From Cornus controversa (lineage: Eukaryota > Streptophyta > Magnoliopsida > Cornales > Cornaceae), in the NCBI GenBank assembly GCA_026545225.1, contig CM048849.1, forward strand, positions 53,886,836 through 53,950,835: a DNA stretch of 64,000 nucleotides. The letters are read 5' to 3'. The notes beneath the pieces are model-generated. The model ran no database searches, was not told where the DNA came from, and was given only the letters and a program-made list of their open reading frames with translations. Position 1 is the stretch's first letter; each line of letters opens with the position of its first letter. Below are positions 45,511 to 57,360 of this stretch, piece after piece. Made by a program: the position numbers and the translations under genes.

Positions 45511-46491
45511 TTATTATGTTTTGCTGGGAGAGGGATTTGTTGAGTTGTCCTCCCTTTCTTTTTGTTTTTTGTGATGCATAATTGTAGGAACATGAGGAAC
45601 TGTGGAGGGGTTAGCAGACAAATGAAATTTATTATATTTATATCCTCAAGTAGGTGAACTTGGAATGGACCTCTTTGAAAGCCGGATTACAACTTTGGCT
45701 TTATTTCTATTAGTAATGATGTTGTGTTTTTGAATATCGTTTGTCTTGGTAATTATGTAAATGGAAAAAGATATAAAAATGCTAATACTCACATATATCA
45801 TAAAGTAAAGTTAGTAGGTATATAAGATGTATAAATTGATACAAATGTTGTTGAAATGATAATGTTTATAACTTATGTATGAAGTTGAAATTTTTTGGCT
45901 AATCATAATCGGATAATCTAATAATTCTTAAGAATTTATTCAATAAATAAATCTAATGTGGCCTATAATTTTCAATCATAATTAAAAAGTTTATTGTTCT
46001 GATGTTCTATTTGAAAGGCTTAAAAATGTGAAATCATATTTAGCTCAAGTTTTAGGTGATCAACCAACCGGCCTTTAATGTTAGTTGTGGACTCCGATGT
46101 GCCAAGTGCATGATCTCAGGGGTTGAACCTCAAACATTTCGTTTTCAACCAATAGGAATAGAGCTATTAATGACAGTCCTTAATAAAATTCACTTACTTT
46201 TTGAAGGCATCCCCAAACTGTAAAGACGATAATGGAAAATGTACAGGTTATTATTAAGATCCTGAAATCACTTTTGGATGGTACTTGAAGAAAAGACACC
46301 CCAGTATCAAAATTCATAACACAAACATAAGAAGCTAAAAGCCTTTAAAGTAAATTCATAAAACACATTGAAGATAGTTTCAAGTTTGAACCCCAATTCA
46401 CCAAACAATAAAACTGAAAGCCCAAAAAGGACATTCAACGTTTCACATTTTCTTATTTAGGGGTTTTTTTTTCTTAAAAAAAAAAAAAGAT

Positions 46492-46926
46492 TTATTTTTC
46501 ATCTTCAATCTCGAAGGCCGAAACCTGAAACGATCGCGAAAGACCGGAGGAGGTAGCGAAGGTGATCTTGCCGGAGGATGGGTTGTCGATGTATATATCG
46601 GAGATGGAGACCCAAATCAGGAGCTCCTTGCTCTTGACACCTGTCAGATTTCGCATTCGACGTTCCTCCAGGAACGCCGTCACCTCCGTATCGTACGAGA
46701 CGGTGCGGCCGATGAGGCGGAACCTGTGCTCCTTCTTCTTCTTCTGCTTCAGCCACACGAAGCCAGTCGACTGGTTGTGCCCCACCTCCACGACGTCGTC
46801 CAAGGGCAGGAGCCCCTTCGGAAGCGACATATTCGCCAGCAGCTCGCGAGATTTTTGCTTGCAGAGGGCTTCGCCGTGGTATATCTCGGCGTTTTCTCGG
46901 TGACTCGCAACTTTTTGAGACGACAT
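46492..46926 (-). CDS. DUF538 family protein
   Basis: A single-exon frame of 144 residues. The start ATG (46926-46924) gives MSSQKVASHRENAEIYHGEA. The body contains LPKGLLPLDDVVEVGHN, TGFVWLKQKKKKEHRFRLIG and TVSYDTEVTAFLE, and it ends VKSKELLIWVSISDIYIDNP then GLSRSFQVSAFE. This is the DUF538 domain over nearly its whole length. There is no signal peptide, so it belongs to the short soluble group. The function of plant DUF538 proteins is not settled; stress-related roles and pectin-like binding have been proposed. The coding sequence is far richer in GC than its flanks. A TATA box lies about 95 bp upstream. Confidence 0.9.
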   Translation of the reverse strand: MSSQKVASHRENAEIYHGEALCKQKSRELLANMSLPKGLLPLDDVVEVGHNQSTGFVWLKQKKKKEHRFRLIGRTVSYDTEVTAFLEERRMRNLTGVKSKELLIWVSISDIYIDNPSSGKITFATSSGLSRSFQVSAFEIEDEK

Positions 46927-47016
46927 TTTGGAGGATTTCCCAGGTGACCTGGTACAGGGTTTAGGGAAATTGTTCGTGACGATGGTGGATTGGTAGAGGG
47001 ATAGATTGGGCTTTAT

Positions 47017-47024
47017 TATTTATA
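47017..47024 (-). promoter_or_regulatory. TATA box of the DUF538 gene
   Basis: On the minus strand TATAAATA lies about 91-98 bp before the ATG. Transcription would start near 46990, giving a 5' UTR of about 60 bp. Confidence 0.5.
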
Positions 47025-47029
47025 TTCTT

Positions 47030-49320
47030 GTGGCGGTGTATTTGCAGTGCAATTACTGAAATAGCCTTATTATATGTGTTTGTTTGGATCAATGGAGGAT
47101 AAGAAAGTAAAATGAAAATTGTTGTGGGACCATTTTTTTATTTTAAAGAAATATTGAAATGGGAAATTTTTTTTTTTTGGGGGGTTGGGGTGTAAATAAT
47201 CCATTGTATAGAATACAGATCAAATGGAATACATGAAATCGAATATGAATTACCTTTGAAAATATGAAATGAAATTTATTGACTACTATAAGTTTTTATT
47301 TTTTTTATGCAGGGTCTTTTTGACCTTTTCATGGAATTAGAACATATATGCATAAACATGAGATTCATTCAGTAATAGATGAGTTGGATGAATGATTTGA
47401 TCATGGTTACAGAAAATTCGATTTTGATAACAATGTAGTTGCAGTGGTTTGAATTAAAATCCCAAGCTTAAAAACTCAAATATAATTGAATAGAATTCGA
47501 ATTCATGTAGATTTCATTTCATTAAGAACAAAATTATTCGATTAATTAATTGTTTATACCCTATTTGTTTTATAATGAGATATATGTCAATCCCACATGT
47601 ATACCAAAAAAAATTAAACTTGAGAACAGGCCACTCCTTACAGAAGATCAATCCTTCCCGCCACACAATAACATAGGCTGACATTGACCCTATACAGATA
47701 GTGGAGGAGAATACGTGTTGTGCACGTAATATTGAGATTCACTCGATACACGATTTATTAGTATATTATAATTCTTTTTCTCACAGTAGGGTTTGGTTAT
47801 GGAGATGGGCCAACCAAATGAGTTTTAAAATGTATTTATAATTAATCCTAAAAAGTATTAAAGTGAGAGAGAGTGTGTTCGTCAAGTTTGTGTTTACAAT
47901 TATTATTAAAAGCGTTTTAAAGTGTAAAATAGGTTTTAAGGATTATGGTTTTTTAACTTTTGGGGAATTATTTTGATACCTCGCCAATAATAGAGCATCT
48001 TTGGAAGCATTGGGGGGTACTATTGAAAAATGATTCCTGTTGGTTTTTTGGCAAGTTGTTGCTTCTCAACTTTGCTGTTGTTGTCGTTGTGGAATGTTTG
48101 TTTTGTTTATATATATATATATTTGAAAAATAAATTTTTTTTTGGCCAAAATAAGTTATTGCTTTGTAAAACAATAAAGACAGATAAATTCATTGAGTAA
48201 CATTTATCATCTCTTTTATTTTCGATTACATACCCAAAATTTAACCTAATCCCCCTGTACTGTAACCATTCTAGTTGTGGTTGCTATTAAATTATTTGGA
48301 TAAGAATAAATTTTCAAAACAATTTACGGAAAATTTGTTCTTTCCTGATAAGTTGTTTATACGCTGAATTGAATATTGACGATAAATATTGAAAGTGCTT
48401 CTACTTGATACAAGTTTCATAAGAGCATAATATCAGACAATGAGACTGAATATCAGTTCAGTCTTTTTTGTTTTAGTTGATAGTTATATTCCCTACAAAC
48501 AATGCCAACTCATATCAATTTCCCTTTAGTAAGACATATATATATATACACATATGTATTTATATATCTTCACACACCCACGACCCAGCCCAGAATAAAA
48601 CAAATTATTATACCAAAGTTGATTATGGTCTGGTTGACTGACATAGAGAAATGGATTTTAAAATTTAATTCAAGTTTAGTTTTCTTCGTAAACACATGTT
48701 AACTATCTTATATGTTTGGTACAATGGAACGGAAACAAAAGAAAACAAAATGATAGTTAACGTGTTTATAGAAAGAAGCGAAAAAAAATTATTTAATTTT
48801 TTTATCATTATATTCTTTTATATTTATAAGAACAAATTTTAATTTTTATCAAAAAAGTAAAGTTAATTTTAAAAAAGTTTCATTAAAAAATACTAATCTT
48901 TTTTTTCCTTTTCCTTCCATTTCCTTTCATTTTTGAAAGAATAACAAAAATTACTATTCATCTTTAATTTATCACTTCAAATCCTTCTATTTCCTTTCTT
49001 TTTCATTAAAAAACATATCCTTTCATTTTCTTCCTTTTCTTTTCTTTTTATTTCTTTCCATCCAAACTGGCCAACTGGGCCTTAAGATTGAGTTTGGGTC
49101 AAAATCTTCTTTGCCCTTTTGACCAATGTGTGGCAGACACTTCAGGTGTCTGGATCTCTTGATAATGGAGCTGACCCCACCAGATCACAACACCCCCAAA
49201 TACAAAATGCACTGTCAATTTGATATTTGTTTGTCAGCTTCTCACTGTGAAAGGTAGTTGGTTAGTCACCTTTTTAATCTTGTGCTTTTTTACTATAAAA
49301 TTAATCAAAAAGAGACAAAA
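47030..49320. other. Intergenic, no gene seen
   Basis: AT-rich DNA. Pieces of TA microsatellite occur at 48109-48121 and 48535-48548. A pyrimidine-rich block of CTTTTCCTTCC type occurs at 48899-49070. None of the short frames has recognisable features. Confidence 0.45.
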
Positions 49321-51974
49321 TCAATCATGGGATTCACCCCACATCTTTGAAAGATAACTGTCACACTTACTATAGCTACCATTAACAAACAAATTGGAGC
49401 TTGCCCTCTTGGTCTTGGTCTTGGTCTTGGTCCCTTTGCTTGATGTGGGCCCACCATTTTTAATGTTGTGTCTATACTCAACTGCTACTTGTTCAAACAC
49501 TTCCACATCCAACATGTTCACCTTCAACTTTGGACTCATGAGGTCTCTCACATATGCAAAAGCCAGTTGGTCTCTTGGGTTGAAGGCTTCCAATTCATTG
49601 AACATTAAGCAGGAGAAGAGATTGCTAGCCACACTATGCTTCCTTAATATTAGAGCACTATCTGGTACATCTGCAAAAATACAAACAGTTGGACTACATT
49701 TTTTTTATTTATTATTATCAGTGATTTAGCATTGAGTGTATAAGAATTAAGAAACAACTGAAGCCATCGACAATTTATTAATCTATTCTATTTTTACATC
49801 ACTAGCTTTGCAGTTTTAACTATACACAACCTCTCCAAGGGCTGAGTAATCTCCCTTCTGAAGAAACTTCAGCAGCACTCTAAATGGCTTCTAAAAGCAC
49901 ATTCATGAGGTTGGGGCCTACCATTGAATATAAGCTACAAAAGAGAAGACATCATGGGTAATTATATTTATATATACTATATGATCAAGTCATCATTGCA
50001 GGTAGCTTCTAAACCAAGACACCCCCATGTTTAAATGTATCATGTATAGCATGTTGTATGTGAACTTATTCCTTTGAAGTCACTAAACCCATCTAATTAT
50101 CATAAATTTTCATATTACTCAATACAACTCATGCCCACCTAAAGAAAAGAAAAGATACACAGCTCATTGCCTTTAATAATAGAGTAGCTTCATCAACAAT
50201 TATAGTGGCATGGAATCAGAATTATACTCTTTGTTCTTTTGGACATTACATGGAAACCAATCACACCATTCTAAAATCAAAGCATATCAAAATTGATCAG
50301 TTATATCTCCTGCAGGGAAAAATCATCGCACTTTTTCAATTTTTATAGGATAATTTTTTTGTCATTGACTAAAGGAGTGGAAGATCAAGTTGAAGGATTT
50401 ATTTCCAAGTAATTTTTCAGAGAAGCATGTTCTAAATGAAATCAAAAGGAACATTTAAGTTTTGATTATATATGTCCATACCTGTTGTATAAGGGAGCTT
50501 TTCGGGTGTCCAAGGCTGCAATCCATTCTCACAATATGTCTCCATCTGTATTTTCAACGAATCAACGTCCCGCCATTTCTTCCACCTTGCAGTTGCCATG
50601 GCTTCATCCAAAGTATGAACGAATAATGGATGCCTAGAGATAGCCATATCCACATTCTCCGAAATAATAAGCGAATGAATCAACAACAATGGATCAACCA
50701 CTAGCTGCAACTTTCCGTCTAACCAAATACTATATTTTGAGTTTGGAAAGAGTCTATGAACTAAGTATTTAAGTATTACCCCATTCATTGCTGCATTCTC
50801 ATATAACTGCTCAGTTGAGACCTTTACAACTCTCCATGCACCGATTTTATATTCCATGGATTTTCTTGAAATTAAATTGTGATAGGCAAGTCCTTTGAGA
50901 GTGGTATCATCTACAAACATAAAGAAACAAACAATATCTAGGGTTTTGGATCCAAGGGCTTTCGGCTGCCGGATTTTGTCATGATCACCAAAAATAGCTG
51001 ACACGACAACTACTCCATCACATTTTTCCATCGCAATTCGATCTGCATTACACATAAACAACAAGATAGAAACGTTAAAATCACATTGAAATATACTATA
51101 AACCAAACTACACTTTAATATCAGAAAGGATTTCCTGGAAACCTTTATTCTGGATCGTACAATATAACTGAAGTAAAATTTCAATGGCAGTATTGAATAT
51201 TGATGGAAAAGTAATTCGATTCAGTAAAATTGTTTCTCAATTCAAGTGCTTCTCTGTTTCATCAATCCATCGAATGTGAAATCCAAATTCATGAGAATAC
51301 CAATACAGAGCGTTTCTATTTTTTCTTTTCTTTTCACCAATTGGTAACAATTCAAACATGTATAAAAAAGACAAAAGGCAATTACTCGAGAATTAGAATA
51401 TATGATGACTAACCAGAGTTTCTGATAGGAAATTTCTTAAAGAATCCGCAGGGAATCTCGATTTCATCGTCTTGATGATCGAAAAATGAAATTCTCTTCT
51501 TGGTACTGAAATTCCCACCAAAACTATCCGCTGTCCCCTGCATATACCTCAGAACGTCTGAACCAATCGACGACGAATTCTGACAAAAATTTTGAATTTC
51601 CTCCAAAACCATCCAATAATCTGACAAAAAAAGAAAAAAAAGAAACAAAACTCATTAAAGAAAAAGCATAATTGAATGGAATTGAATCAAAAAATTGGAT
51701 GAGAATGTGAGGGGTAGGTACCTGAGAAGTAAACAGGGGAATCACAAGAAGAGCGAAGGGTAGGGATGGCATATTTGTGTTCTCCATAAGAATGAGGGTA
51801 AGAGAAGAGAGGGACCTGAATGGGATCAAATGGGGATGATCGGAAGAGGCATTTGGTGGGGGAGATGGCAAAATAGAGAGCGAGGAAGAGAGAGGAGAAG
51901 AGGTAGAGGAGAGAGAAACAGAGGAGCTTTGATTGGAAGAGGAGTGGTGTGGACATTGACATTGCCTTCCCCAT
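49321..51974 (-). CDS. TOD1: TOD1-type DUF616 protein (alkaline ceramidase / glycosyltransferase-like fold)
   Basis: Four exons on the minus strand: 51974-51722, 51620-51414, 51042-50482, 49670-49321. All introns are GT-AG and the frame closes at 456 residues (Arabidopsis TOD1 has 462 as I recall). A single N-terminal membrane anchor (about 16-37, LLCFSLLYLFSSLFLALYF) is followed by SPTKCLFRSSPFDPIQ and SYGEHKYAIPT. Exon 3 carries the DUF616 core: KIRQPKALGSKTLD, FPNSKYSIWLDGKLQL and DEAMATARWKKWRDVD. Exon 4 has NLFSCLMFNELEAFNPRDQL, then a Thr-Lys repeat from a GGTCTT hexamer tract, and ends SKCDSYLSKMWGESHD. Arabidopsis TOD1 was reported as a Golgi alkaline ceramidase limiting turgor in pollen tubes and guard cells. 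Its domain is also described as glycosyltransferase-like, so the reaction is less sure than the family. Confidence 0.9.
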
Positions 51975-52002
51975 AAAGCCCAATATAATGAATTTCCGTC
52001 CT

Positions 52003-52010
52003 TTTATATA
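52003..52010 (-). promoter_or_regulatory. TATA box of the TOD1-type gene, very close to the ATG
   Basis: On the minus strand CTATATAAAAG (52011-52001) is an excellent TATA box. It is only 29 bp before the first ATG (51974), so transcription would begin almost at that codon. Translation may then start at Met5 (51962) or Met7 (51956). Both still precede the membrane anchor and would give a more usual leader. Confidence 0.55.
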
Positions 52011-52180
52011 GTGTATTCACCCCGATTTTATTCTCTTTTCATTTCTATTTTATTTATTTTCTTTGATCAGTTTATTTAATTCTTCTTTTTGGAGGAAGTT
52101 AGTTTTTACTACAATTATTGTACACTCATTCGCCAATGTATGAAAGTGACAGAATGAGAAATGATTAGTGACCCCTACCT

Positions 52181-52184
<4 letters not shown>

Positions 52185-52232
<48 letters not shown>
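52185..52232. repeat. TA dinucleotide microsatellite
   Basis: About 24 uninterrupted units, one of the longest in the window, about 200 bp upstream of the TOD1-type gene on its promoter side. Confidence 0.9.
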
Positions 52233-52234
<2 letters not shown>

Positions 52235-52617
52235 AATTACAAATGCATGCAGTTGGTTTTTTTAAGTTCTGCATGTTCCCTATAACCTTTCTTAACAAAG
52301 AAAAACTATAAAATTCATTTATTGCAACACAGAGAGATGAGCATATTATCGAACTATAAAGTCTATAATACCTTCATTGATTGGCTGAAATTATAAGGAA
52401 TAAAATGAATCTTGCAACTTTTTTTGGTTTAGAATTGTGTTTGTGAAGTTTCATTTTTTCTCTCTCTTTTCTTTGAAGCATACAATGTTGAAAAGAATGA
52501 TCCAAATAGAAAGAGCAAAAGCAAAATATCAAGGGAGTCTAAGACAGTATTTTATTCTTTACAATTGTTTATAATTTATACTACTATTCAAAAGAAAAGA
52601 CAAAGAAGGTAAAGACA

Positions 52618-53830
52618 CTGATTAACGTGACCTTAAACTTAAGTATAATATGCGTATTAACTGCCTAGTGCCTTCCTTGATGTGATTAAAAAGTAACCAA
52701 GTCACAAATTGAACTAGAAATTTTTTTTCCACAAGTTTCTCAGTTACTGTGTTTCCTAGTGCTTTCCACAACAGTTTGCAATTAGTATTAAGTAATACAT
52801 ATATGTGATTATCTGTTGCGAAAATAAGAAAAAAAGAATGAAACACGCTAGAAAAAGTCACAAAAATTTACAAAGTTCATTCAAAATTTAGAGTTACGTC
52901 CTTAGTATTGCGAATTTTCACTATAATGAAAAATGGAAATATAATTACACGGAGTATAGACTCTATATATATAGGCACATCTTAAGGCTACAAAACAAGT
53001 ATAAAAATATTAAAATATCGCTCTAAAAAATCGAATCCTCAAAATTAGACTAAAAATGTACAGTATAATCAGCCTCCACACTTCCTATCAATTATTATAA
53101 AGAGAAAAATGTTATTCACAATAGTTATATAAGTTGGTCAAACTATGAGAATATCATTTCCATGTTATTTAATCCAGAAGATAAGTAACTCTAAAGGCAT
53201 TCAAATAGTCATACGTTTAATTACACTGTTTCAGTGTTTCGTATCGAATTGAATTACAAGAATGTCCAATTTTATTATTTACCATGGTTTATCTATATAT
53301 ATATATATATATATTGTGAATAGGATTAGATATCCAGGCCCAGGTACTGGCCCATTTGTGATGCATAACACATCATGCACATTATATGAAAGTTTCAAAC
53401 TTTGTTAATTAAGTTTAAGAAAATAAAAGAAATAAATATTAGAAAAACGATATAAAAGGACGGAGCACAAGAAACAATGATATGAAATGTACTAACTAAG
53501 TTGTTGCACCTTTCTGAAAATTAATACATGCATACATGAAAGAAAGTCTGGCATTAATTGACATAGTTAAAACTCTTAGCATTGCAACTGCCATTGACGG
53601 TGCTTTAAATTGGGTTATATATTAAAAGAACAGCTGTGAAGGACTAACAAGCAGGCCTAGCTGGTGGCTGGGCTTGTGTTGCGCCAGTGTATTTACACCA
53701 AATGTATTATAAGCATAAATACATTATGTCGGTCTAATCTTGAACCATGTCCAACAAGTTAATTGGGCCTTATCCTAAAATGATATTCATAAGATCAGAT
53801 CTTAAAAACAATGTCTCCATAAGAATATAA
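52618..53830 (+). repeat. Old direct duplication, copy 1
   Basis: Blocks that recur in the same order at 58784-60060 are: CTGCCTAGTGCCTTCCTTGA then TGTGATTAAAA (52661); TTATTCACAATAGTTATAT (53113); GATTAGATATCCAGGCCCAG (53326); CATTTGTGATGCATAACACA (53352); CAACAAGTTAATTGGGCCTT (53752); and AAATTCAGGCAAAGTC (53845 region). The spacing between blocks differs, so the copies have diverged by insertions and deletions. Confidence 0.6.
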
Positions 53831-55352
53831 CTACCGCTGATTCAGAAATTCAGGCAAAGTCACTAGAAAATAATAACGATGAATCACTACGCACTAGCAG
53901 GAGGTGCACTCAATAGATTAGCTTTCATCTACCTCGATCTAGCAGTTGCGTAGGCACCCCAATAGATGGGCTAGTCAAGGCACGTGGAATACAGAATAAC
54001 ATTTAACATTCACGTGACTTGACTCATCTATTGGGTGTATACGTCACTGATGTGTTAAGACACGTAGAATACACACTATTATTTAACGTCCATGTGACGT
54101 GGACTCAATCGAGCAGTGGTCAGTGCACCTGAATGTTAGTGCGTAGTTCAACTTCTACCCTTGTATCATCTCCTGAATGAATATCTAATGCATACTTAAA
54201 TTAAGTAAGATTTGAATTAATTAATGTTGTGTGAAAATAAGTTATATTAACAAAGTCACTCCCAAATCCTAGTCACCGGAGCGTCTACAGTTTTCACTTC
54301 CTCCAGCCTAGGCTTGTTATAATTAGCAACTTCACTTCTTGGTCCTAACCTGTCTTCAAACTTGTCTTGATTCACATGTATACATTACTCTATATTTATA
54401 TTATACAGTCTTCACTCACAAATTATAATATTTGAAATTTGACCCCCCAATTTTTTGTATAAAATTCTGTTAAGTGCTCTTCAATTAGTCTTAAGTTTTG
54501 AATATATGAAATTTGGGCCCCTCCAAACTTCAATTAATTCTTGATCGAGTCTTGAATATTTGAAACTAGCTCTCAAATCAAAACCAGTTAATAATAGCCC
54601 ACGTTATAACAAAACTCTACTGCCTCAAACCCATCGAAATATATATTGTACATGATATATTGATATCAATACTCAATCTATTTCAACTAATTTCCAGTAC
54701 ATTATAAACACAATGTAAAAAACCAATGAATTTATATGACTGTATATTTTTGTTTTATTACTTTACCTTTTGATAGTACATTGTTTGTCTAATTTGTCAA
54801 TTTTTCTCCATGTTACTAATGCATGCATCTTTTCATATTTGTTACACTACCTGTTTTTTAATATAGTCTACCATTTATTTACTACGTGTTTTTATTCGTT
54901 TATAAATTTTAATCCTTTGTGCATGTGAACTTTTGGATGTGTTTTATTTGATAAGTACCATGTCACATTCTTTAAAAGATTCTCTAGGCTCTAGCACAAG
55001 TTTGATAGTAAATATTTGATCTTCGTATTACAGTTTTTACACTAATTTATGTCATGCATGACTCAATACATGACAAAAGTAAATTTCTTATATATTTTTG
55101 GAGAAAGTATTGGATACTTAAGAATAGCTAGACTTTCGGAATATTAAATATTCTCTCTTATTTTTTACAAATACTTAATGAATTATAAAATGCTTTTAAT
55201 TTATAAATAATCTTATTTTAGATATTCTTTTATTAAGAATTAAGACTTCTATTGTAGAACAGAAAAAATGATATATATATATATATATATACAATTTATA
55301 ATTATTTTTTTTTATATATACAATTTGTTTTTCCCACCTAATTCCAAGAAAT

Positions 55353-55510
55353 TATGCAATATCCCAGGGATATTGATGACGTGACATTACCGGTAGGTGT
55401 AAGTCCTCCATCTCTTTTGAAAACTACCAATTTCATTATCATCAAGTAGAAATGGAGGGCTTTCACTTACCGAGGATACCACATCATCAGTATCCCTGAA
55501 GTATTGTATA
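55353..55510. repeat. 158-bp foldback with two 64-bp arms
   Basis: The left arm (55353-55416) and the reverse complement of the right arm (55447-55510) match over about 64 bp with few differences and one small gap. Core: CAGGGATATTGATGACGTG against CAGGGATACTGATGATGTG, then GGTAGGTGTAAGTCCTCCAT against GGTAAGTGAAAGCCCTCCAT. The loop is about 30 bp. Transcribed RNA would fold into one long stem. It could be a small foldback transposon or a hairpin RNA gene. Known conserved plant miRNAs were looked for by eye and not found. Confidence 0.65.
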
Positions 55511-56025
55511 CTTTCTTAGAAAGTACGGACACTTCACCGAGGGTATTATACATGTGTCGAATACTCGGACACTTCGTAGAAGTGTCCTAATATTTTTCTT
55601 TTTAGAACACTTCTCGGACACTTCTTGGACACTCTTCCAACACGTGTCGGACACTTCATAGCAATGATGTATATTCAAGTATTTCAAATAAAAATTATAT
55701 GCTTCTAAGTTATGATTAAAAATCTAAGCTAAATATATGTAGAAGACTAAATAAGTCTGGTTCTTTAATTTATTTTAATCTATTTGTCTATTTTTGTTTA
55801 TAAGTTTATTTGGTTCTTAATTACTTAATGATGAATTGAAGTATTTCTATAATGTAGTATTTTTTTATTGAATAATTAATATACATTAATATATTATATT
55901 ATTATTTTATAGCCGTATCCTTTCCATGTCCATGTCTTATTTTTTAACAAATTTTAGTATTACTGTGTCTGTGTCGTAGCGTATCCGTATTCCGTGTTCG
56001 TGTTTGTCCTTCCTAGATACTTTCT
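55511..56025 (-). repeat. Dispersed repeat, second copy of the 18896-19690 family
   Basis: On the minus strand the region from 56020 downward has GACACAGACACAGTAATAC and AAAAAATAAGACATGGACAT, then an AATAATAATATAATATATTA stretch. These match the left part of 18896-19690. The CACTTCTTGGACACTC and CCAACACGTGTCGGACACTT blocks (about 55620-55650) match its right part. The two copies are in opposite orientation. Confidence 0.55.
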
Positions 56026-56344
56026 CGTTCCCCCGCATACGCCTCAACCACTACCTTTGATTATCTCTTAAATCGTAGTGCCACTGCCACTGTAGAAAAG
56101 AAGCTAACATAAATATTTATAAAACATTTAAGGCCCTATTTGGGAGAGTTTCGTAATATTAAAAAGACTTCATTGATAAGACCTTCGTAAAAGAAATTTT
56201 GTTAGAAGGAATTTAGGAGAAAAAAGATGTTTGATTAGTACATTTTTTAAATATAATTTAACTTTTAAATTATTTTTTTCTTGACAATATTATCCCTTAT
56301 CCTTAACAACGATTACAACCTTTAAAAAGCACAAAGTTGACAAT

Positions 56345-56655
56345 GGAAGGAAGTTGTGGTGGTTGTGGTGGAGGTGATGATGCTGGTGGAGGTAGTGGTG
56401 GTGGCAGTGGTGGGAGGTGGAAGTGGAGGTAGCGGTAACAGTGGTGGTAGTGGCAGTGGTGGTGGTGGTTGGTGGAAAGCAGCGGTGGCAATGGTGATGA
56501 GGGAGGTGGTGGCGGTGGCTGTGGAGGTAGTGGTGGTGGTGGCAGTGGAGGTGGCGACGGCGACGATGATGACTGTGGTGGTGGTGGTGGTGGAGGTGGC
56601 AATAGTGGTGGTAGTGGAAGGTGGCGGTAGCAGTGACGGTGGCAGTGGAAGAACG
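56345..56655. repeat. GGT/GGC-rich trinucleotide tract
   Basis: About 310 bp of imperfect GGTGGTGGC-type repeats. They give long open frames on both strands, encoding only Gly/Val or Pro/His/Thr runs. No domain, start context or splice structure supports a gene. It resembles the CCA/GGT-rich tracts near 16630-17550. Confidence 0.8.
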
Positions 56656-56949
56656 AGAAATCGAAAGAGAATATAACACAATCTTGTTAATATATAAGAA
56701 GTATATGGACAAATTAGTAAAATAATAAATTTATTTGAAAAGAATATTTGGCTTCTTAAAAGAAGGTTTTAAAAGCAACATTTTTTTACTTCTCTAAAAT
56801 GAGCTTCCTGACCACCGACTTCTTCAGAAAGGTCTTTACATATGTGTAATCAAACATCACATTTTTTTAAATAAATTTTTAATGTCTTGAAGGACTTTTT
56901 GAGACCTCAGAAAGCTCCTAAAAGAGGCACTAATTATGCTAACTTCTTT

Positions 56950-57360
56950 TCTTGCATATTATAATAACATTAGGGTTTAGAAGTGATTTTTTTTTTTTTA
57001 ATATAACTTATTTCCACAAAACATTAATTAAATCAAATCCCACTTAAAATCGCCCTATTTTTTCTTTGCATTAGCTATATATATATTTAAAAATATTGAT
57101 TCCAGTTTACATGACATTGATTGATTTGGTTTCATGTATTGATGCAACTTGGTTTTCTTAGTTTTCAACTTTCTAAGAATGTAATTTACCGCTTTTCTCT
57201 TATATATCCAAATAAACCATTTTTGTTCACACTTTCCTTTATTTTAGAGATCCAAATCCATCTTTATAATTTATCTCCCATTCTGTTTTAGGTTAGTTAG
57301 ATCCATTTTCTTAATTTAGGGTAGATACAAGAAACCAAATTTTACTCCCAATAACTATAT
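56950..57360 (+). repeat. Duplicated AT-rich block, copy 1
   Basis: It shares long blocks with 61128-61580: GAATGTAATTTACCGCTTTTC, then ATATCCAAATAAACCATTTT, TTATAATTTATCTCCCATTCT and ATTTTCTTAATTTAGGGTAG. A third, more diverged partial copy is at 61640-61910. No coding capacity was seen. Confidence 0.6.

Larger units (their letters stand above)
41776..46491. other. Intergenic region between the maturase and DUF538 genes
   Basis: No complete gene is supported. It contains an unassigned minus-strand frame (42459-42890) and a near-duplicate block: AGCTGGAATAATTTTGGC occurs at about 43200 and 43333, each followed by a TGGTTTCTTTCTGCTTGTTT block. There is an A/G-rich tract at 44386-44430 and an L1-type LINE fragment at 45241-45510. 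A CTTTCTAATACAATCTTATA segment followed by a short A run near 43909-43935 resembles the end of a retroposed copy. Confidence 0.45.
52012..55352. other. Intergenic, no gene seen
   Basis: AT-rich DNA with a long TA microsatellite (52185-52232) and the first copy of a direct duplication (52618-53830; its partner is at 58784-60060). A partly repeated block occurs near 53985-54130 (ACACGTAGAATACACACTAT and a related GTGGAATACAGAATAACATT). No gene is supported. Confidence 0.45.

Noticed and set aside
46562..46903. 113-residue plus-strand frame over the DUF538 gene
   Set aside because: Antisense shadow of the DUF538 coding sequence, whose minus-strand frame matches a known family throughout.
56290..56712. 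Long overlapping frames encoding His/Pro/Thr or Gly/Val runs
   Set aside because: Produced by the GGT trinucleotide tract; open in several frames on both strands, without domain, start context or splice structure.
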